From contig JAKGBX010000002.1 of assembly GCA_021555075.1 (NCBI GenBank), forward strand, positions 62,001 through 126,000: a stretch of 64,000 nt of DNA. Direction: 5' to 3'. Shown here piece by piece: positions 27,641 to 37,816 of this stretch. The notes beneath the pieces were generated by a model. That model was not told the DNA's origin. It worked only from the letters and a program-made list of their open reading frames with translations, and made no database searches. Made by a program: the position numbers and the translations under genes. This DNA is from Rhodobacteraceae bacterium LMO-JJ12. Lineage in GTDB: Bacteria; Pseudomonadota; Alphaproteobacteria; Rhodobacterales; Rhodobacteraceae. Within the stretch, counting starts at the first letter, position 1; each line of letters begins with the position of its first letter.

Positions 27641-28909
27641 TCAAATGCAGGGCGAACCCATTGTGCGGGGTGGCAATTCTGCAAGGTCGTGCACCCATTT
27701 GAGCTGACCCGGTAGGCAAATCTTTTTCAGATCGTAATGGCTTACCACATGTTTGCGGGCGGCTTGGCCCAGCCTTGTGCGCAATGCCGCATCGTCGAGC
27801 AGGTTGCAGACTTCCGCAATCAGCGCGTCGCGGTCGAAGAAATCGACCAATCTTCCGGTTTCATCATGCGTGACCAGCTCTTTCACAGGATCCGTATCGG
27901 AGGCAACGATGGCGCCCTCGACGCTCATGGTTTCAAACAGCGACCATGACAGCACGAAGGGATAGGTGAGATAGACATGCACGCGGCTGACCTGAAGCAG
28001 CGCAACGAAGCGATCATAGGGGATGCGGCCAAGAAAATGCACCCGCGCCCAATCTTCATCACTGATCTGTTCGCGAACCTCGTCGATGAAGATCTGCTTC
28101 CAAGTTTTGCCCTTGGGCGGGCGCGCACCATAGCTTACCTCGTCCCCGCCGACGATCAGGACGCGCGCATTGGGGCGTTCTTTCAACAACCGAGGCAGAG
28201 TGCGCATGAAGATGTGATAGCCGCGGTAGGGTTCGAGATTTCGATTCACGAAGGTGATGATCTCATCCTTGCGGCTGAGCGTTGGGCCGTCCTTGATGGG
28301 ATATGTCGCATCTGTGTTGGGCACGAGATGATCGGTGTCGATCCCGTCGAAACAGATGCTGATGCGGTCACGAAAGCTGTCGGGGAAAGTATCTGCCTGG
28401 AACCGTGTCGGGCTGAGGCCGGCATCGCCCATGGCAAAGCTTAGATGATTGTTAATGTTCTTCATTCGCAGCCGGAGCGGTTCAGTGACAGGGATTTCCG
28501 GCTGGAATTCGGGGTCAAAGCCCGTGTGCGGATAGACGGGCTTGTGATAAAGCTCGCAGTAGAGGCCGATACGCGCCTCGGGCCAGATATCCTTGAGGAA
28601 CAGCGATTCCCCCCAGCCGGGATGCGCCAGAATGACATCCGGCATGAAACCGGAAGCGCGCAATTTGAGCGCGGCATTGAAGCAGGCTTCGGCGCGCACG
28701 ACCTTGGTGTCGAGGTCTACCAGCCAGGGATGGAGCACCTGACCGGTTTTGCGCGACAGCTTATAGGGCAGGATACGCACACCCTGCCAAACTGTCGGTT
28801 TGTCGACCCGCAAGGTCAGCGCAACAGTCAGATGGCCCTGGGCGGCGAGTGCCGGGGCGAGATGTTTGAACTGTCCTGGGAAGTTCTGATGAATAAAAAG
28901 GATTTTCAT
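27641..28909 (-). CDS. Glycosyltransferase, GT4-type with Glyco_trans_4_3-like N-terminus
   Basis: 422 residues. MKILFIHQNFPGQFKHLAPA is the hallmark N-terminus of this family. The C-terminal GT-B domain holds NRNLEPYRGYHIFMRTLPRL, VHFLGRIPYDRF and SLFETMSVEGAIVASDT, where the conserved E-x7-E-like donor site would be. It presumably adds a sugar to a polysaccharide or glycolipid. It stands alone, convergent with DUF3576 and divergent from leuS. The upstream 24-residue extension is not supported. Confidence 0.87.
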   Translation of the reverse strand: MKILFIHQNFPGQFKHLAPALAAQGHLTVALTLRVDKPTVWQGVRILPYKLSRKTGQVLHPWLVDLDTKVVRAEACFNAALKLRASGFMPDVILAHPGWGESLFLKDIWPEARIGLYCELYHKPVYPHTGFDPEFQPEIPVTEPLRLRMKNINNHLSFAMGDAGLSPTRFQADTFPDSFRDRISICFDGIDTDHLVPNTDATYPIKDGPTLSRKDEIITFVNRNLEPYRGYHIFMRTLPRLLKERPNARVLIVGGDEVSYGARPPKGKTWKQIFIDEVREQISDEDWARVHFLGRIPYDRFVALLQVSRVHVYLTYPFVLSWSLFETMSVEGAIVASDTDPVKELVTHDETGRLVDFFDRDALIAEVCNLLDDAALRTRLGQAARKHVVSHYDLKKICLPGQLKWVHDLAELPPRTMGSPCI

Positions 28910-29076
28910 GTGTTTTGCGCGCGTAAATCCGCTCCCGAGTTCGCTCTTATACCGGTTATAACGTGATATTTCGGCTTGCACAGTAGAGGTGGCGTTACAA
29001 AGCGGACTGGACCAACGCGCGCGTGCAGCCTATCACCCCACACAACGTTGAAATTTTCAAGCAAGAGCCATCAGAC

Positions 29077-31623
29077 ATGAACCGCTATTCGCCAGCCGAA
29101 ATCGAAGCCAGATGGCAGGAAGCCTGGGACAAAGCCGGAATTTTCCGCGCCACCCGTGAGGGCAACAAGCCGAAATACTATGTGCTTGAGATGTTTCCCT
29201 ATCCGTCGGGGCGCATCCATATCGGGCATGTACGCAACTATACGATGGGCGATGTGATCGCGCGCTACAAGCTGGCCAATGGCTTTAACGTGCTGCACCC
29301 GATGGGATTCGATGCGTTTGGCATGCCGGCGGAAAACGCCGCGATGGCGATTGGCGGACACCCCAAGGAATGGACCTATTCCAACATTGACGACATGGTG
29401 GCGCAGATGAAGCCGCTGGGATTCGGGCTCGATTGGTCCCGGATGTTTGCCACTTGCGACCCGGAATATTACGGCCAGCAGCAGTCGCTGTTTCTTGATT
29501 TCATGGAAAAGGGGCTGGTTTACCGCAAGAACGCGGTGGTCAACTGGGATCCGGTGGATATGACCGTTCTGGCGAATGAACAGGTGATCGACGGCAAGGG
29601 CTGGCGTTCGGGCGCTGAGGTTGAACGGCGTGAGCTGACCCAGTGGTTCGGCAAGATCAGCGATTTCAGCGAAGAATTGCTAGAGGCGCTGGATACGCTG
29701 GAGAACTGGCCTGCCAAGGTGCGGCTGATGCAGGAGAACTGGATCGGCAAATCGCGGGGTTTGCAGTTTTCCTTTGAGCGGGTCGATGGCGGTGAGCCGA
29801 TCGAGGTTTATACCACGCGGCCTGATACACTGATGGGGGCGAGCTTTGTCGGTATTTCACCGGATCACCCGATTGCGCGCGCACTTGAGGCGGAGAGCGA
29901 CGAGGTGAAATCCTTTGTTGCCAAGGCACGCAAGGGCGGAACCACGGAAGAGGCCATCGAGACCGCGCCGAAACTTGGCTATGACACCGGAATCAAGGTG
30001 CGCCATCCGCTGAATCCGGATTGGGAACTGCCGGTGTGGATCGCCAATTTTATCCTGATGGATTATGGCACGGGCGCGATTTTCGGCTGTCCGGCGCATG
30101 ATCAGCGCGATCTGGATTTCTGCCATAAGTATGAATTGCCGGTGATCGACACTTTCTTTGCGCTCAGCGATCCCAAGCCGGTGGACAAGGAAGCCTTTGT
30201 GCCGCCGAAAACCGAGGTGGTGAAATGGGTGAATCATTTCGCTGGATTGGACGAGGCAACGGGGCAGGAAGCCATCGACGCCACCATCGACTTTGTCGAA
30301 AAGGCGGGCTGGGGCACTGGTGTGACCAAGTATCGCCTGCGCGACTGGGGGCTTTCCCGCCAACGCTATTGGGGCGCGCCGATTCCGGTGGTGCATTGCG
30401 AGACCTGCGGCGTGGTGCCCGAGAAGAAAGAGAACCTGCCGATTGTGCTTCCCGATGATGTGACCTTTGATCAGCCGGGAAATCCGTTGGACCGACACCC
30501 GACATGGCGTGATTGTAGCTGTCCAAAATGCGGCAAGGCGGCCAAGCGCGAGACCGACACGATGGACACGTTTGTCGATTCGAGCTGGTATTTCGCGCGG
30601 TTTACTGCGCCGAGAGCAACGACACCGACGGATATGGAAGAAGCGTCTTACTGGATGAACGTCGATCAATATATCGGCGGTATTGAGCACGCGATTTTGC
30701 ACCTGCTCTATTCGCGGTTTTTCGCGCGGGCGATGCATATCTGTGGCCACCTGCCGGAAAGCGCGATCGAGCCGTTTGATGCGTTGTTCACCCAAGGCAT
30801 GGTGACGCACGCGATTTACAAGACCAAAGGTAAGGATGGGCGGCCAGTCTATCATTATCCCGAAGAGGTCGAATTGCGCGAGGGCAAGGGCTTCCTCAAG
30901 GACGGTTCCGAGGTCGAGATCATTCCGTCGGCCAAGATGTCGAAATCGAAGAACAACGTGGTCGATCCGGTGAATATCATCGCCGAGTTCGGTGCCGATA
31001 CGGCGCGCTGGTTCGTTCTGAGCGACAGCCCCCCCGAGCGTGATGTGGAGTGGACTGCAAGCGGTGCAGAGGCAACGCACAAGTTTCTCGGGCGTGTCTG
31101 GTCTCTTAGTGATCGGATCAACGCGATGGGCGAAGGGATCGGCGAGGGCGACGAAGAGTTGCTGCGCGAGATGCACAAGACCATCCATGACGTAACGATG
31201 GGTGTCGAAAGTTTTGGGTTCAACGCGGCGATTGCCAAGCTCTATGCATTTACCAACACGCTTTCGAAATCAAAAGCCGGTAAGGCGGCACAACGCGAGG
31301 CGGTAATGACGCTGGCCCAGTTGATGGCGCCGATGACGCCGCATCTGGCCGAAGATATATGGCTCCGTCAGGGGGGGGAGGGCCTGATTGCTTCGGCGCC
31401 CTGGCCCAAGGCTGATGAGGCGATGTTGATTGACGATACAGTGACCTTGCCGATTCAGATCAATGGCAAGCGGCGTGCGGAAATCAGCGTGCCCAAGGAT
31501 ATGGGCAAGGCAGAGGTTGAAAAACTGGCTATGGCGACGGATGCTGTTCAAAAGGCGCTAAACGGCAATGCGCCGAAGAAGGTGATCGTTGTGCCGGGGC
31601 GGATTGTGAATGTGGTTGTCTAA
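29077..31623 (+). CDS. leuS: Leucyl-tRNA synthetase
   Basis: 848 residues. Class I signatures are HIGH (residues 48-51, in [11 protein letters not shown]) and KMSKS (620-624). An editing domain lies between them ([12 protein letters not shown]). It charges tRNA-Leu. The start at [17 protein letters not shown] is chosen; an in-frame start 18 codons earlier lacks conservation. First gene of leuS-lptE-holA. Confidence 0.97.
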   Translation: MNRYSPAEIEARWQEAWDKAGIFRATREGNKPKYYVLEMFPYPSGRIHIGHVRNYTMGDVIARYKLANGFNVLHPMGFDAFGMPAENAAMAIGGHPKEWTYSNIDDMVAQMKPLGFGLDWSRMFATCDPEYYGQQQSLFLDFMEKGLVYRKNAVVNWDPVDMTVLANEQVIDGKGWRSGAEVERRELTQWFGKISDFSEELLEALDTLENWPAKVRLMQENWIGKSRGLQFSFERVDGGEPIEVYTTRPDTLMGASFVGISPDHPIARALEAESDEVKSFVAKARKGGTTEEAIETAPKLGYDTGIKVRHPLNPDWELPVWIANFILMDYGTGAIFGCPAHDQRDLDFCHKYELPVIDTFFALSDPKPVDKEAFVPPKTEVVKWVNHFAGLDEATGQEAIDATIDFVEKAGWGTGVTKYRLRDWGLSRQRYWGAPIPVVHCETCGVVPEKKENLPIVLPDDVTFDQPGNPLDRHPTWRDCSCPKCGKAAKRETDTMDTFVDSSWYFARFTAPRATTPTDMEEASYWMNVDQYIGGIEHAILHLLYSRFFARAMHICGHLPESAIEPFDALFTQGMVTHAIYKTKGKDGRPVYHYPEEVELREGKGFLKDGSEVEIIPSAKMSKSKNNVVDPVNIIAEFGADTARWFVLSDSPPERDVEWTASGAEATHKFLGRVWSLSDRINAMGEGIGEGDEELLREMHKTIHDVTMGVESFGFNAAIAKLYAFTNTLSKSKAGKAAQREAVMTLAQLMAPMTPHLAEDIWLRQGGEGLIASAPWPKADEAMLIDDTVTLPIQINGKRRAEISVPKDMGKAEVEKLAMATDAVQKALNGNAPKKVIVVPGRIVNVVV

Positions 31624-32107
31624 GAGACGAAGCTTTCTGAAAATTTTGGTGCCGACACTGTTTCTGTCGGCGTGTGGGTTTACCCCCGCCTATGGGCCAG
31701 AAGGTGGCGCCGGGCGACTACAGGGCACGATCGAGATCGACGAGCCGGTAGATCGCAACAGCTATCTTCTGGTGCAGCAGTTGGAACACCGGTTGGGCCG
31801 AGCGGTGGTGCCAAGCTATGGTCTTTCGTTGGCGTTGGAGGTCAAGCAAGAACGCATGGCGATCAATGCCACCAACATCACCACCCGCTTCAATGTGATT
31901 GGCAAGGCGACCTATGCGCTGCGCGATCTGGGCGATGGCAAGGTGCTGCAAACTGGCACGGTGGACAGTTTCACCGGTTATTCTGCGACAGGTTCAACCG
32001 TTGCGACCCAAGGCGCGGAGCGCGATGCGCGTGAGCGGTTGATGACCATTCTCGCCGATCAGATTACCACGCGGCTTATTGCGAAGGCCGCGGAGCTGGC
32101 GCAATGA
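31610..32107 (+). CDS. lptE: LPS-assembly lipoprotein LptE
   Basis: 165 residues; begins inside the leuS end (14-base overlap). The signal ends at FLSA-C (Cys22), followed by GFTPAYG, the typical LptE start. LptE plugs the LptD translocon that inserts lipopolysaccharide in the outer membrane. The gene order leuS-lptE-holA is conserved and supports the call in spite of low sequence conservation. Confidence 0.9.
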   Translation: MWLSKRRSFLKILVPTLFLSACGFTPAYGPEGGAGRLQGTIEIDEPVDRNSYLLVQQLEHRLGRAVVPSYGLSLALEVKQERMAINATNITTRFNVIGKATYALRDLGDGKVLQTGTVDSFTGYSATGSTVATQGAERDARERLMTILADQITTRLIAKAAELAQ

Positions 32108-33129
32108 AGCTCTCGCCGCGTGATGCTGCGGGCTATTTCGCCAAGCCCGACCCAAAGCGCACCGGGGTGTTGATCTATGGTGGGGACGCGATGCGTGTAG
32201 CGCTGCGGCGTCAGGAGGTGATTGCCGCGTTGATCGGACCCAAAGGCGACGAGGAAATGCGGCTGGCGCGGATGAGCGGGGCCGAATTGCGCAAAGACCC
32301 CGCGATGCTACTTGATGCGATCAAGGCGCAGAGCTTTTTCCCGGGGCCAAGGGTGGCGTTTGTCGAAGAGGCCAACGATACCGTCACGCCCACTGTGACG
32401 GCGGCGCTGGAGGCTTGGGTCGAGGGCGATGCGCAGGTGATCATTACGGCCGGAATGCTCAAGGCCAGTTCGAAACTGCGCAAGTTGTTCGAGGGGCATC
32501 GGAATGCCTATGCCGTCGGGATTTACGACGACCCGCCGAGCCGCGCCGAGATAGAAGACGAGATGGCCAAGGCGGGACTGCGCGACGTGTCCAGCAATGC
32601 AATGACCGATTTGGTCGGTCTGAGCCACGACATGGGGCCGGGAGATCTGCGCCAGGTTATTGAAAAGCTCGGGCTCTACAAGCTGAGCGATGACAGCCCT
32701 GTTTCCTCTGCCGATGTGGCGGCTGTGGCTCCTACATCGACTGAGGCAGTGCTGGATGATGTGCTCAATATCGTGGCCGAAGGGAAGACAGGCGAGATCG
32801 GCCCGGTGATGCGCAAACTTGAGGCGCAGGGCGTGCAGCCGGTGGGATTATGCATTGGCGCGATGCGGCATTTCCGGGCGCTTTATACGGCGGCGAGCGA
32901 CCCCGGCGGTGCAGCGCAGGGTATTGCACGAATGCGGCCGCCGATATTCGGGCCGCGGCGCGATCGGATGTTGCGCCAGGCGCAGGGCTGGGGCGCACGC
33001 AAGCTGGAAACAGCGCTGGGCATGCTGACCGATACCGATTTGCAGCTGCGCAGCGCAGGCCAACGCGCGCCTGCGATGGCACTGGTGGAACGCAGCCTGA
33101 TCCGCCTGGCGATGCTGAGCCGCAAGTGA
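32104..33129 (+). CDS. holA: DNA polymerase III subunit delta
   Basis: 341 residues; the ATG overlaps the lptE stop (ATGA). GVLIYGGDAMRVALRRQEVI and the C-terminal collar-domain helices correspond to HolA. It opens the beta clamp within the clamp loader. The context with lptE is the usual one. Confidence 0.92.
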   Translation: MKLSPRDAAGYFAKPDPKRTGVLIYGGDAMRVALRRQEVIAALIGPKGDEEMRLARMSGAELRKDPAMLLDAIKAQSFFPGPRVAFVEEANDTVTPTVTAALEAWVEGDAQVIITAGMLKASSKLRKLFEGHRNAYAVGIYDDPPSRAEIEDEMAKAGLRDVSSNAMTDLVGLSHDMGPGDLRQVIEKLGLYKLSDDSPVSSADVAAVAPTSTEAVLDDVLNIVAEGKTGEIGPVMRKLEAQGVQPVGLCIGAMRHFRALYTAASDPGGAAQGIARMRPPIFGPRRDRMLRQAQGWGARKLETALGMLTDTDLQLRSAGQRAPAMALVERSLIRLAMLSRK

Positions 33130-33300
33130 TGCCGCGGTAGGTGCCTGTTGGAGCCTGCGCCAACGCAACGTCGCTGCAATTGTGCTGGTATTCCCTGAAC
33201 ATATGGGCAAACCATCGGCTAAAGCCTGCCTTGGCGGGCGGGTGTCATCGAACGGCTGAAATAGTCGAACAACAGGATTTCTGTCAGAAGGGAGCGCAAT

Positions 33301-33885
33301 ATGTATGAAGTGATTGGAGCCACGCCAAGCCGGGCAACACGGGTAATCTGGATGTTGGAGGAATTGGGTCAGCCTTATACCCACACCAAGGTGAAACCGC
33401 ATTCCGAACTGGTGAGCAAGGTGAACCCGTCGGGCAAGATCCCGGTGCTGAAAGATGGCGACGCGGTTTTGACTGACAGCACGGCGATCATGACCTATCT
33501 GGCCGATAAACATGGCGACATGACCTATCCGGCCGGCACGATTGAACGAGCGTGGCAGGATGGGCTGACCAACCAGATATTGGATGAGCTAGATTCGCTT
33601 CTCTGGGTGGCGATGCGCCACGCCATGATCCTGCCGGAAGAGCATCGCGTGCCGGATGTGAAGCATTCGCTGCGCTGGGAGTTTGCGCGCAATATCGCGC
33701 GGCTGGCCGAACGATTTGAGGGGCCGTTTCTCATGGGCGAGCGGATGACCGTTCCCGACATCATCATGACGCATTGCCTGAACTGGGCCTATTCGGCAAA
33801 ATTCCCTGTCGAGCATGAAAATCTGCTGGCCTATGGCAAGGCAATGCGTGGCCGGGAAGCTTTCAAACGCGCGTCGGTGGTGTGA
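33301..33885 (+). CDS. Glutathione S-transferase family protein
   Basis: 194 residues. An N-terminal thioredoxin-like half (MYEVIGATPSRATRVIWMLEE, KVNPSGKIPVLKDGDAVLTDS) with the cis-Pro and glutathione-binding DS pair is followed by a helical domain. Substrate unknown. 171 bases separate it from holA and no signal was seen there. Confidence 0.88.
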   Translation: MYEVIGATPSRATRVIWMLEELGQPYTHTKVKPHSELVSKVNPSGKIPVLKDGDAVLTDSTAIMTYLADKHGDMTYPAGTIERAWQDGLTNQILDELDSLLWVAMRHAMILPEEHRVPDVKHSLRWEFARNIARLAERFEGPFLMGERMTVPDIIMTHCLNWAYSAKFPVEHENLLAYGKAMRGREAFKRASVV

Positions 33886-33975
33886 AGTCAGGGGCTTTGC
33901 GCGCCAATCTGCGGTGATTGTAATTTGTGCAGGCGGGGTGATAGCCCGTAATGCAGGTATTTAGAGGGGCGGCGC

Positions 33976-34926
33976 ATGGGCACCCAGTATTACGTTGTCG
34001 GTTCGGGTTCGATCGGGCGGCGGCATCACGATAATCTGCAAAAGCTCGGGGTCGAGGCGCATCTTCTTGGCTGGCGCGGGCTGGATATGACCACGTTGGA
34101 GGCGCTGATCGGCGGCGCCGAGAGCGCAGCGGTGGTGATTGCCACGGCAACGCAGGTGCGGTTTGAACTGATTGCACTGTGCGGGCGGCTGGCTGTGCCG
34201 TTCTACGTGGAAAAGCCGGTAGCGTTCCGGCTGGCGGAACTGGAGAAAATTTATCGTGCCGCGATGCCTGTGGCCGAACGGTCGATGGTTGGGTTCATGA
34301 TGCGCTATCACCCGGCGTTGCGCGCACTGGTCGACGCGCCGGTGGCGCAGCCCTATGGGTTTCATCTGGAAATCGGCCATGACGTGCGGCAGTGGCGGCA
34401 GGACTGGCGCTTTGGCGACAGCTATGCGGCGCGCGCCGAGGGAGGCGGTGTGTTGCTTGATCTGTGTCACGAATTGGACATGGCGCATTGCCTGTTTCCC
34501 AAAACGAAGCTTTGCGCGGTCGATTGCATCGGCCATGCCGAATTTCCCGGCGTCGATTTCGCCACGCGGGTGACATTGGCACAGGCGGGCGGACCGGTGG
34601 GCACGGTGGCGATGGATTATCTCTCGCCCAAGAGCCTGCGGCGCATGGCGCTGCGTGGGCGTGCGGAGGTTGTTGATCTTGATCTGCTAGGGCCGTCTTG
34701 GGTGCGCTCCTCGGGGGGTGATGACGCGGTGCGCGACTGGTCGTTTGAACGCAACGACATGTTTCTGGGGATCATGGGCGATTTCACGGCGTTGGTGGAG
34801 GGACGGGCACCATCGGGCAACCCGCTGATGCCTCGGTTCGACGCGGTTTATGACAGCTGCGCGTTGATTGCGCGAGCCTGGGAAGCACGGACATTTCACG
34901 GCTCAATTGAAGGAGGGTTCGCATGA
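33976..34926 (+). CDS. Gfo/Idh/MocA-family oxidoreductase
   Basis: 316 residues. YYVVGSGSIGRRHHDNLQ is the NAD(P)-binding GxGxxG strand, and FYVEKPVAF holds the EKP motif of the family. It should oxidise or reduce a sugar or sugar nucleotide. It is the first gene of a three-gene operon with overlapping stops and starts, followed by a CMP-sugar synthetase, so a nonulosonic acid or precursor is the likely substrate; inference. Confidence 0.88.
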   Translation: MGTQYYVVGSGSIGRRHHDNLQKLGVEAHLLGWRGLDMTTLEALIGGAESAAVVIATATQVRFELIALCGRLAVPFYVEKPVAFRLAELEKIYRAAMPVAERSMVGFMMRYHPALRALVDAPVAQPYGFHLEIGHDVRQWRQDWRFGDSYAARAEGGGVLLDLCHELDMAHCLFPKTKLCAVDCIGHAEFPGVDFATRVTLAQAGGPVGTVAMDYLSPKSLRRMALRGRAEVVDLDLLGPSWVRSSGGDDAVRDWSFERNDMFLGIMGDFTALVEGRAPSGNPLMPRFDAVYDSCALIARAWEARTFHGSIEGGFA

Positions 34927-35618
34927 TCATCGGTCATATTGGTGTACGCAAGGGTTCCAAAGGGGTGCCGGGCAAGAATTTTCGCGATCTGCTGGGCAAG
35001 CCGCTGATTGACTGGTCGCTGGAGCAACTTCTGGCACATTCGCGGGTGGACGCCGTGGTGGTCAGCACCGATGACGAGAGGATTTATGCCCATGCGGTGG
35101 CCAAAGGCTGCCTTGAGATGGGTTTGCGACCCGATCAACTGGCCACCGACACAGCGGGTAAATGGGGGGTTTGGCAGCATGCGCTGGAGCGTGCCGAGGA
35201 ATTGGTCGGGCCTGCGACAGCGTTTCTCGACCTCGATTGCACCTCGCCGCTGCGCGAGCCGCGCGATATCGACGGTGCGCTGGATGCGTTTTTCGCCGAT
35301 CGGCCTGACATGATCATGTCTTGCACCGAGGCGCGCAAGAACCCCTATTTCAACCTTGTCGAGCCGGATGAAACGGGTGCCCTGCATGTCTCCAAACCGC
35401 TGCCGGGCGGTGTTGTCGCGCGCCAGCAGGCTCCTACGGTCTGGGAACATGCGGCTTCGACCTATGTGGTTGATCCGGGCTATTTGCGGCGCGCAGGGAG
35501 CCTCTTTGAAGGTCGTGTGCTGCCCTATCTTATGCCGCCCGAGCGCTGCCTTGATATCGACAGCGAGCTGGATTTCAAAATTGTCGAATGCTTGATGAAG
35601 GAGCATGTGAATGGCTGA
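34923..35618 (+). CDS. Acylneuraminate cytidylyltransferase-like (CMP-nonulosonate synthetase)
   Basis: 231 residues. RKGSKGVPGKN (residues 9-19) is the CTP-binding loop of NeuA/PseF/LegF enzymes; FLDLDCTSPLR holds the metal-binding Asp. These enzymes activate sialic-acid-type sugars as CMP conjugates. Its ATG overlaps the preceding stop (ATGA) and its end overlaps the SDR by 8 bases. The sugar (Neu5Ac, legionaminic or other) is not decided by sequence. Confidence 0.87.
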   Translation: MIIGHIGVRKGSKGVPGKNFRDLLGKPLIDWSLEQLLAHSRVDAVVVSTDDERIYAHAVAKGCLEMGLRPDQLATDTAGKWGVWQHALERAEELVGPATAFLDLDCTSPLREPRDIDGALDAFFADRPDMIMSCTEARKNPYFNLVEPDETGALHVSKPLPGGVVARQQAPTVWEHAASTYVVDPGYLRRAGSLFEGRVLPYLMPPERCLDIDSELDFKIVECLMKEHVNG

Positions 35619-36402
35619 TCAACTCAAGGAGCGCACGGTGTTCATCACCGGATCAGGCGGCGTTCTGGGCTCGACTTATGTGCGCCGGATGCTGGCGGAG
35701 GGCGCGAAGGTGGTGTCGACCGATCTGGCGGGGTCGCGTGCCGAGGCACTGGTCGATGCGCATGGCGAAAACCCCGATTTTGCCTTTTACGAGCTTGATG
35801 TCGGCGATGAGACGGCTGTCGAGGCCATCTTCCAGAAGGTGATTGCGGATGGCTGGCAACCCAACGTGGTGCTCAACAATGCTGCGATCACCGGCGAGAT
35901 GCTGATGGGCAAGGGCAAGGGCTTTCCTGATTTCGCCGATACCACGGTCGAGGATTTTGAAAAAACCCTGCGCACCAACCTGACCGGCGCTTTCATGATC
36001 GCGCGCCAGATGGATCGCGACATTGTCGGGCGCTGGCCCAGCACGTTGATCAACGTGGCGTCGATGTATGCCCTCAATGGCGCGCATCACCCGATCTATG
36101 ACGGCATGCCGTTCAAGAATTTCTCGGCCTATGGCGTAACCAAAGCCGGCATCCACGGATTGACCGTGTGGCTCGCGGGTTACTGGGCCAGTCGGCAGGC
36201 GACGGTGAACACAATCGCGCCGGGGGCGGTATTCAATGGCCACTCTGACGAGTTTCAACGCCGGGTAGGTGAACTGATCATGGCGGGACGGATGGCACAA
36301 CCGGACGAGATCGCCGATGTGATGCTCTTCTTAGCCAGCCAGCAAGCAGGCTATATGACCGGGCAAATGGTCAACGTTGATGGCGGTTTTTCCGCCTGGT
36401 GA
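35611..36402 (+). CDS. Short-chain dehydrogenase/reductase
   Basis: 263 residues with the classical SDR pattern: TGSGGVLG (residues 13-20), NNAA, and Tyr174-x3-Lys178 in SAYGVTKAG. SDRs of this kind adjoin CMP-nonulosonate synthetase genes in flagellin/LPS glycan loci such as campylobacterial ptmA-ptmB, so a role in making the same sugar is suggested. Confidence 0.88.
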   Translation: MADQLKERTVFITGSGGVLGSTYVRRMLAEGAKVVSTDLAGSRAEALVDAHGENPDFAFYELDVGDETAVEAIFQKVIADGWQPNVVLNNAAITGEMLMGKGKGFPDFADTTVEDFEKTLRTNLTGAFMIARQMDRDIVGRWPSTLINVASMYALNGAHHPIYDGMPFKNFSAYGVTKAGIHGLTVWLAGYWASRQATVNTIAPGAVFNGHSDEFQRRVGELIMAGRMAQPDEIADVMLFLASQQAGYMTGQMVNVDGGFSAW

Positions 36403-36480
36403 TTCACTTGGTGTGTTCCGTGACGAAATGCTCATTTCCCCGGTTCAGCGCGGCGATGCGCCAAGCCTTGACGTAAGTCC

Positions 36481-37809
36481 TCAGTGTCGGGGCGTTTTGA
36501 ATCTCGTGAGCGCTGCAAGCGTCTTTTCCACTGCGCCTGCGTGGTCATCCAGAAAACGCGAGATGTCGTCAGCATCGGGTAGGACGGGATCACGCAAGGT
36601 TTCGGCCAAGGCTTCGGGGCTGACCTGTTGCACGACACCTGCAGCAATAGCCTCCACCGCCGGGTATTCGATGGTCCAGATTTCAGGCCCCACGATGACC
36701 GGTTTTCCGAGGCTGAGTGGCTCGATGATGTTGTGCGAGCCTTTCGGGTTGAACCCGCCGCCGGCCACCGCGATGTCGCAAAGCTCGAGATAGAAATACA
36801 TCTCGCCCAGACTGTCGCCCACCAACACTTCGATTTCCGGGTTTTCCCGTAGGGCCAGCGCATCGTTGAAAATCTCGCTGCGCCGGGCCATGCGCAACCC
36901 TGCATCCGCAACGCATTTTGCCACAGCGTCGAACCGTTGCGGTGCGCGGGGAACATAGATGAAGAGCGGTGTCTCGCGTTTCTGGTTTAAAACCTGCCGA
37001 ATCGTGTCGATGAAGAGCGTATCTTCGGCCTCAACCACCGACGCCAGCGTGATTACGCGCCTGCCATGCGCCAAGGCTGAACGTGCGGCGCGGGCCGCCG
37101 TAAGCTGCTGCTCGGGAATTGGCTGTTCGAAACGCATCTCGCCGGTAATGGCGATATTGGCCTGGCCCAAGGCGTGAAACCGCTCGGCCTGAAGTGCGGA
37201 TTTTACCATCACACCGGCGAATCCCGGGACGAAATTGGCAGGTGAAAGGTAACGTTCGCGATCGCGCTCAAAACTCTTGACCGGGTATTGCCCGTTGCAA
37301 AGATAAAGCGGCACGCGCGCCTTTCGCGAAGCCATGATCATGCCCGGCCAGAATTCGACCTCCATGACCAGCCCGATTTTCGGTTGAAACGCCCGGAAGA
37401 ACCGCCGGTATGCGAGGCCGTAATCGAACGGCACATACGTTGCGAAAAGCTGTCCGGCAGCGATTTCGGCGGCAAAAATCCGTTCAGCCTCGGCGAGGCC
37501 AGCCGGTGTGAAATGGGTGGTGACCAGATGTTCACCCCGTTCGAGAAATGCCCGGATCATTGGCACTGCCGAGCGCAGTTCGCCAATCGAGACGGCGTGA
37601 ACCCAGACATGCGGCGCGTCTCGCTTGGCATGAAAGCCAAATCGCTGGGCGATGCGCTGACGGTATAGCGGCTCGCCCCGTCCGCGCCAGAAAAGATAAC
37701 CGAGCAGCGCTGGCATGAACACAAGCCATACCACGCGCCAAAACGCCAGAAAGACGCGCAGCTTGAAGGTGGGTTGCCAGTGAGGAAAGGACGGGTCGGC
37801 CAAGGGCAT
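36481..37809 (-). CDS. Kdo transferase-family glycosyltransferase (WaaA-like), paralogue 2
   Basis: 442 residues. One N-terminal membrane segment (VFLAFWRVVWLVFMPALLGY) is followed by VWVHAVSIGELRSA, the MEVEFWPGM motif containing the base Glu, and GGGFNPKGSHNIIEP, equivalent to the GHNP-x-E donor motif of WaaA. WaaA attaches Kdo from CMP-Kdo to lipid A. It starts 7 bases after a second WaaA-like gene. The two differ strongly, so they may use different acceptors or CMP-sugars. Confidence 0.87.
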   Translation of the reverse strand: MPLADPSFPHWQPTFKLRVFLAFWRVVWLVFMPALLGYLFWRGRGEPLYRQRIAQRFGFHAKRDAPHVWVHAVSIGELRSAVPMIRAFLERGEHLVTTHFTPAGLAEAERIFAAEIAAGQLFATYVPFDYGLAYRRFFRAFQPKIGLVMEVEFWPGMIMASRKARVPLYLCNGQYPVKSFERDRERYLSPANFVPGFAGVMVKSALQAERFHALGQANIAITGEMRFEQPIPEQQLTAARAARSALAHGRRVITLASVVEAEDTLFIDTIRQVLNQKRETPLFIYVPRAPQRFDAVAKCVADAGLRMARRSEIFNDALALRENPEIEVLVGDSLGEMYFYLELCDIAVAGGGFNPKGSHNIIEPLSLGKPVIVGPEIWTIEYPAVEAIAAGVVQQVSPEALAETLRDPVLPDADDISRFLDDHAGAVEKTLAALTRFKTPRH

Positions 37810-37816
37810 CGCCTGC

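Noticed and set aside
29857-31188. 443-codon open frame antisense to leuS
   Set aside because: leuS is unambiguous here, and the antisense product has no recognisable domain or ribosome binding site.
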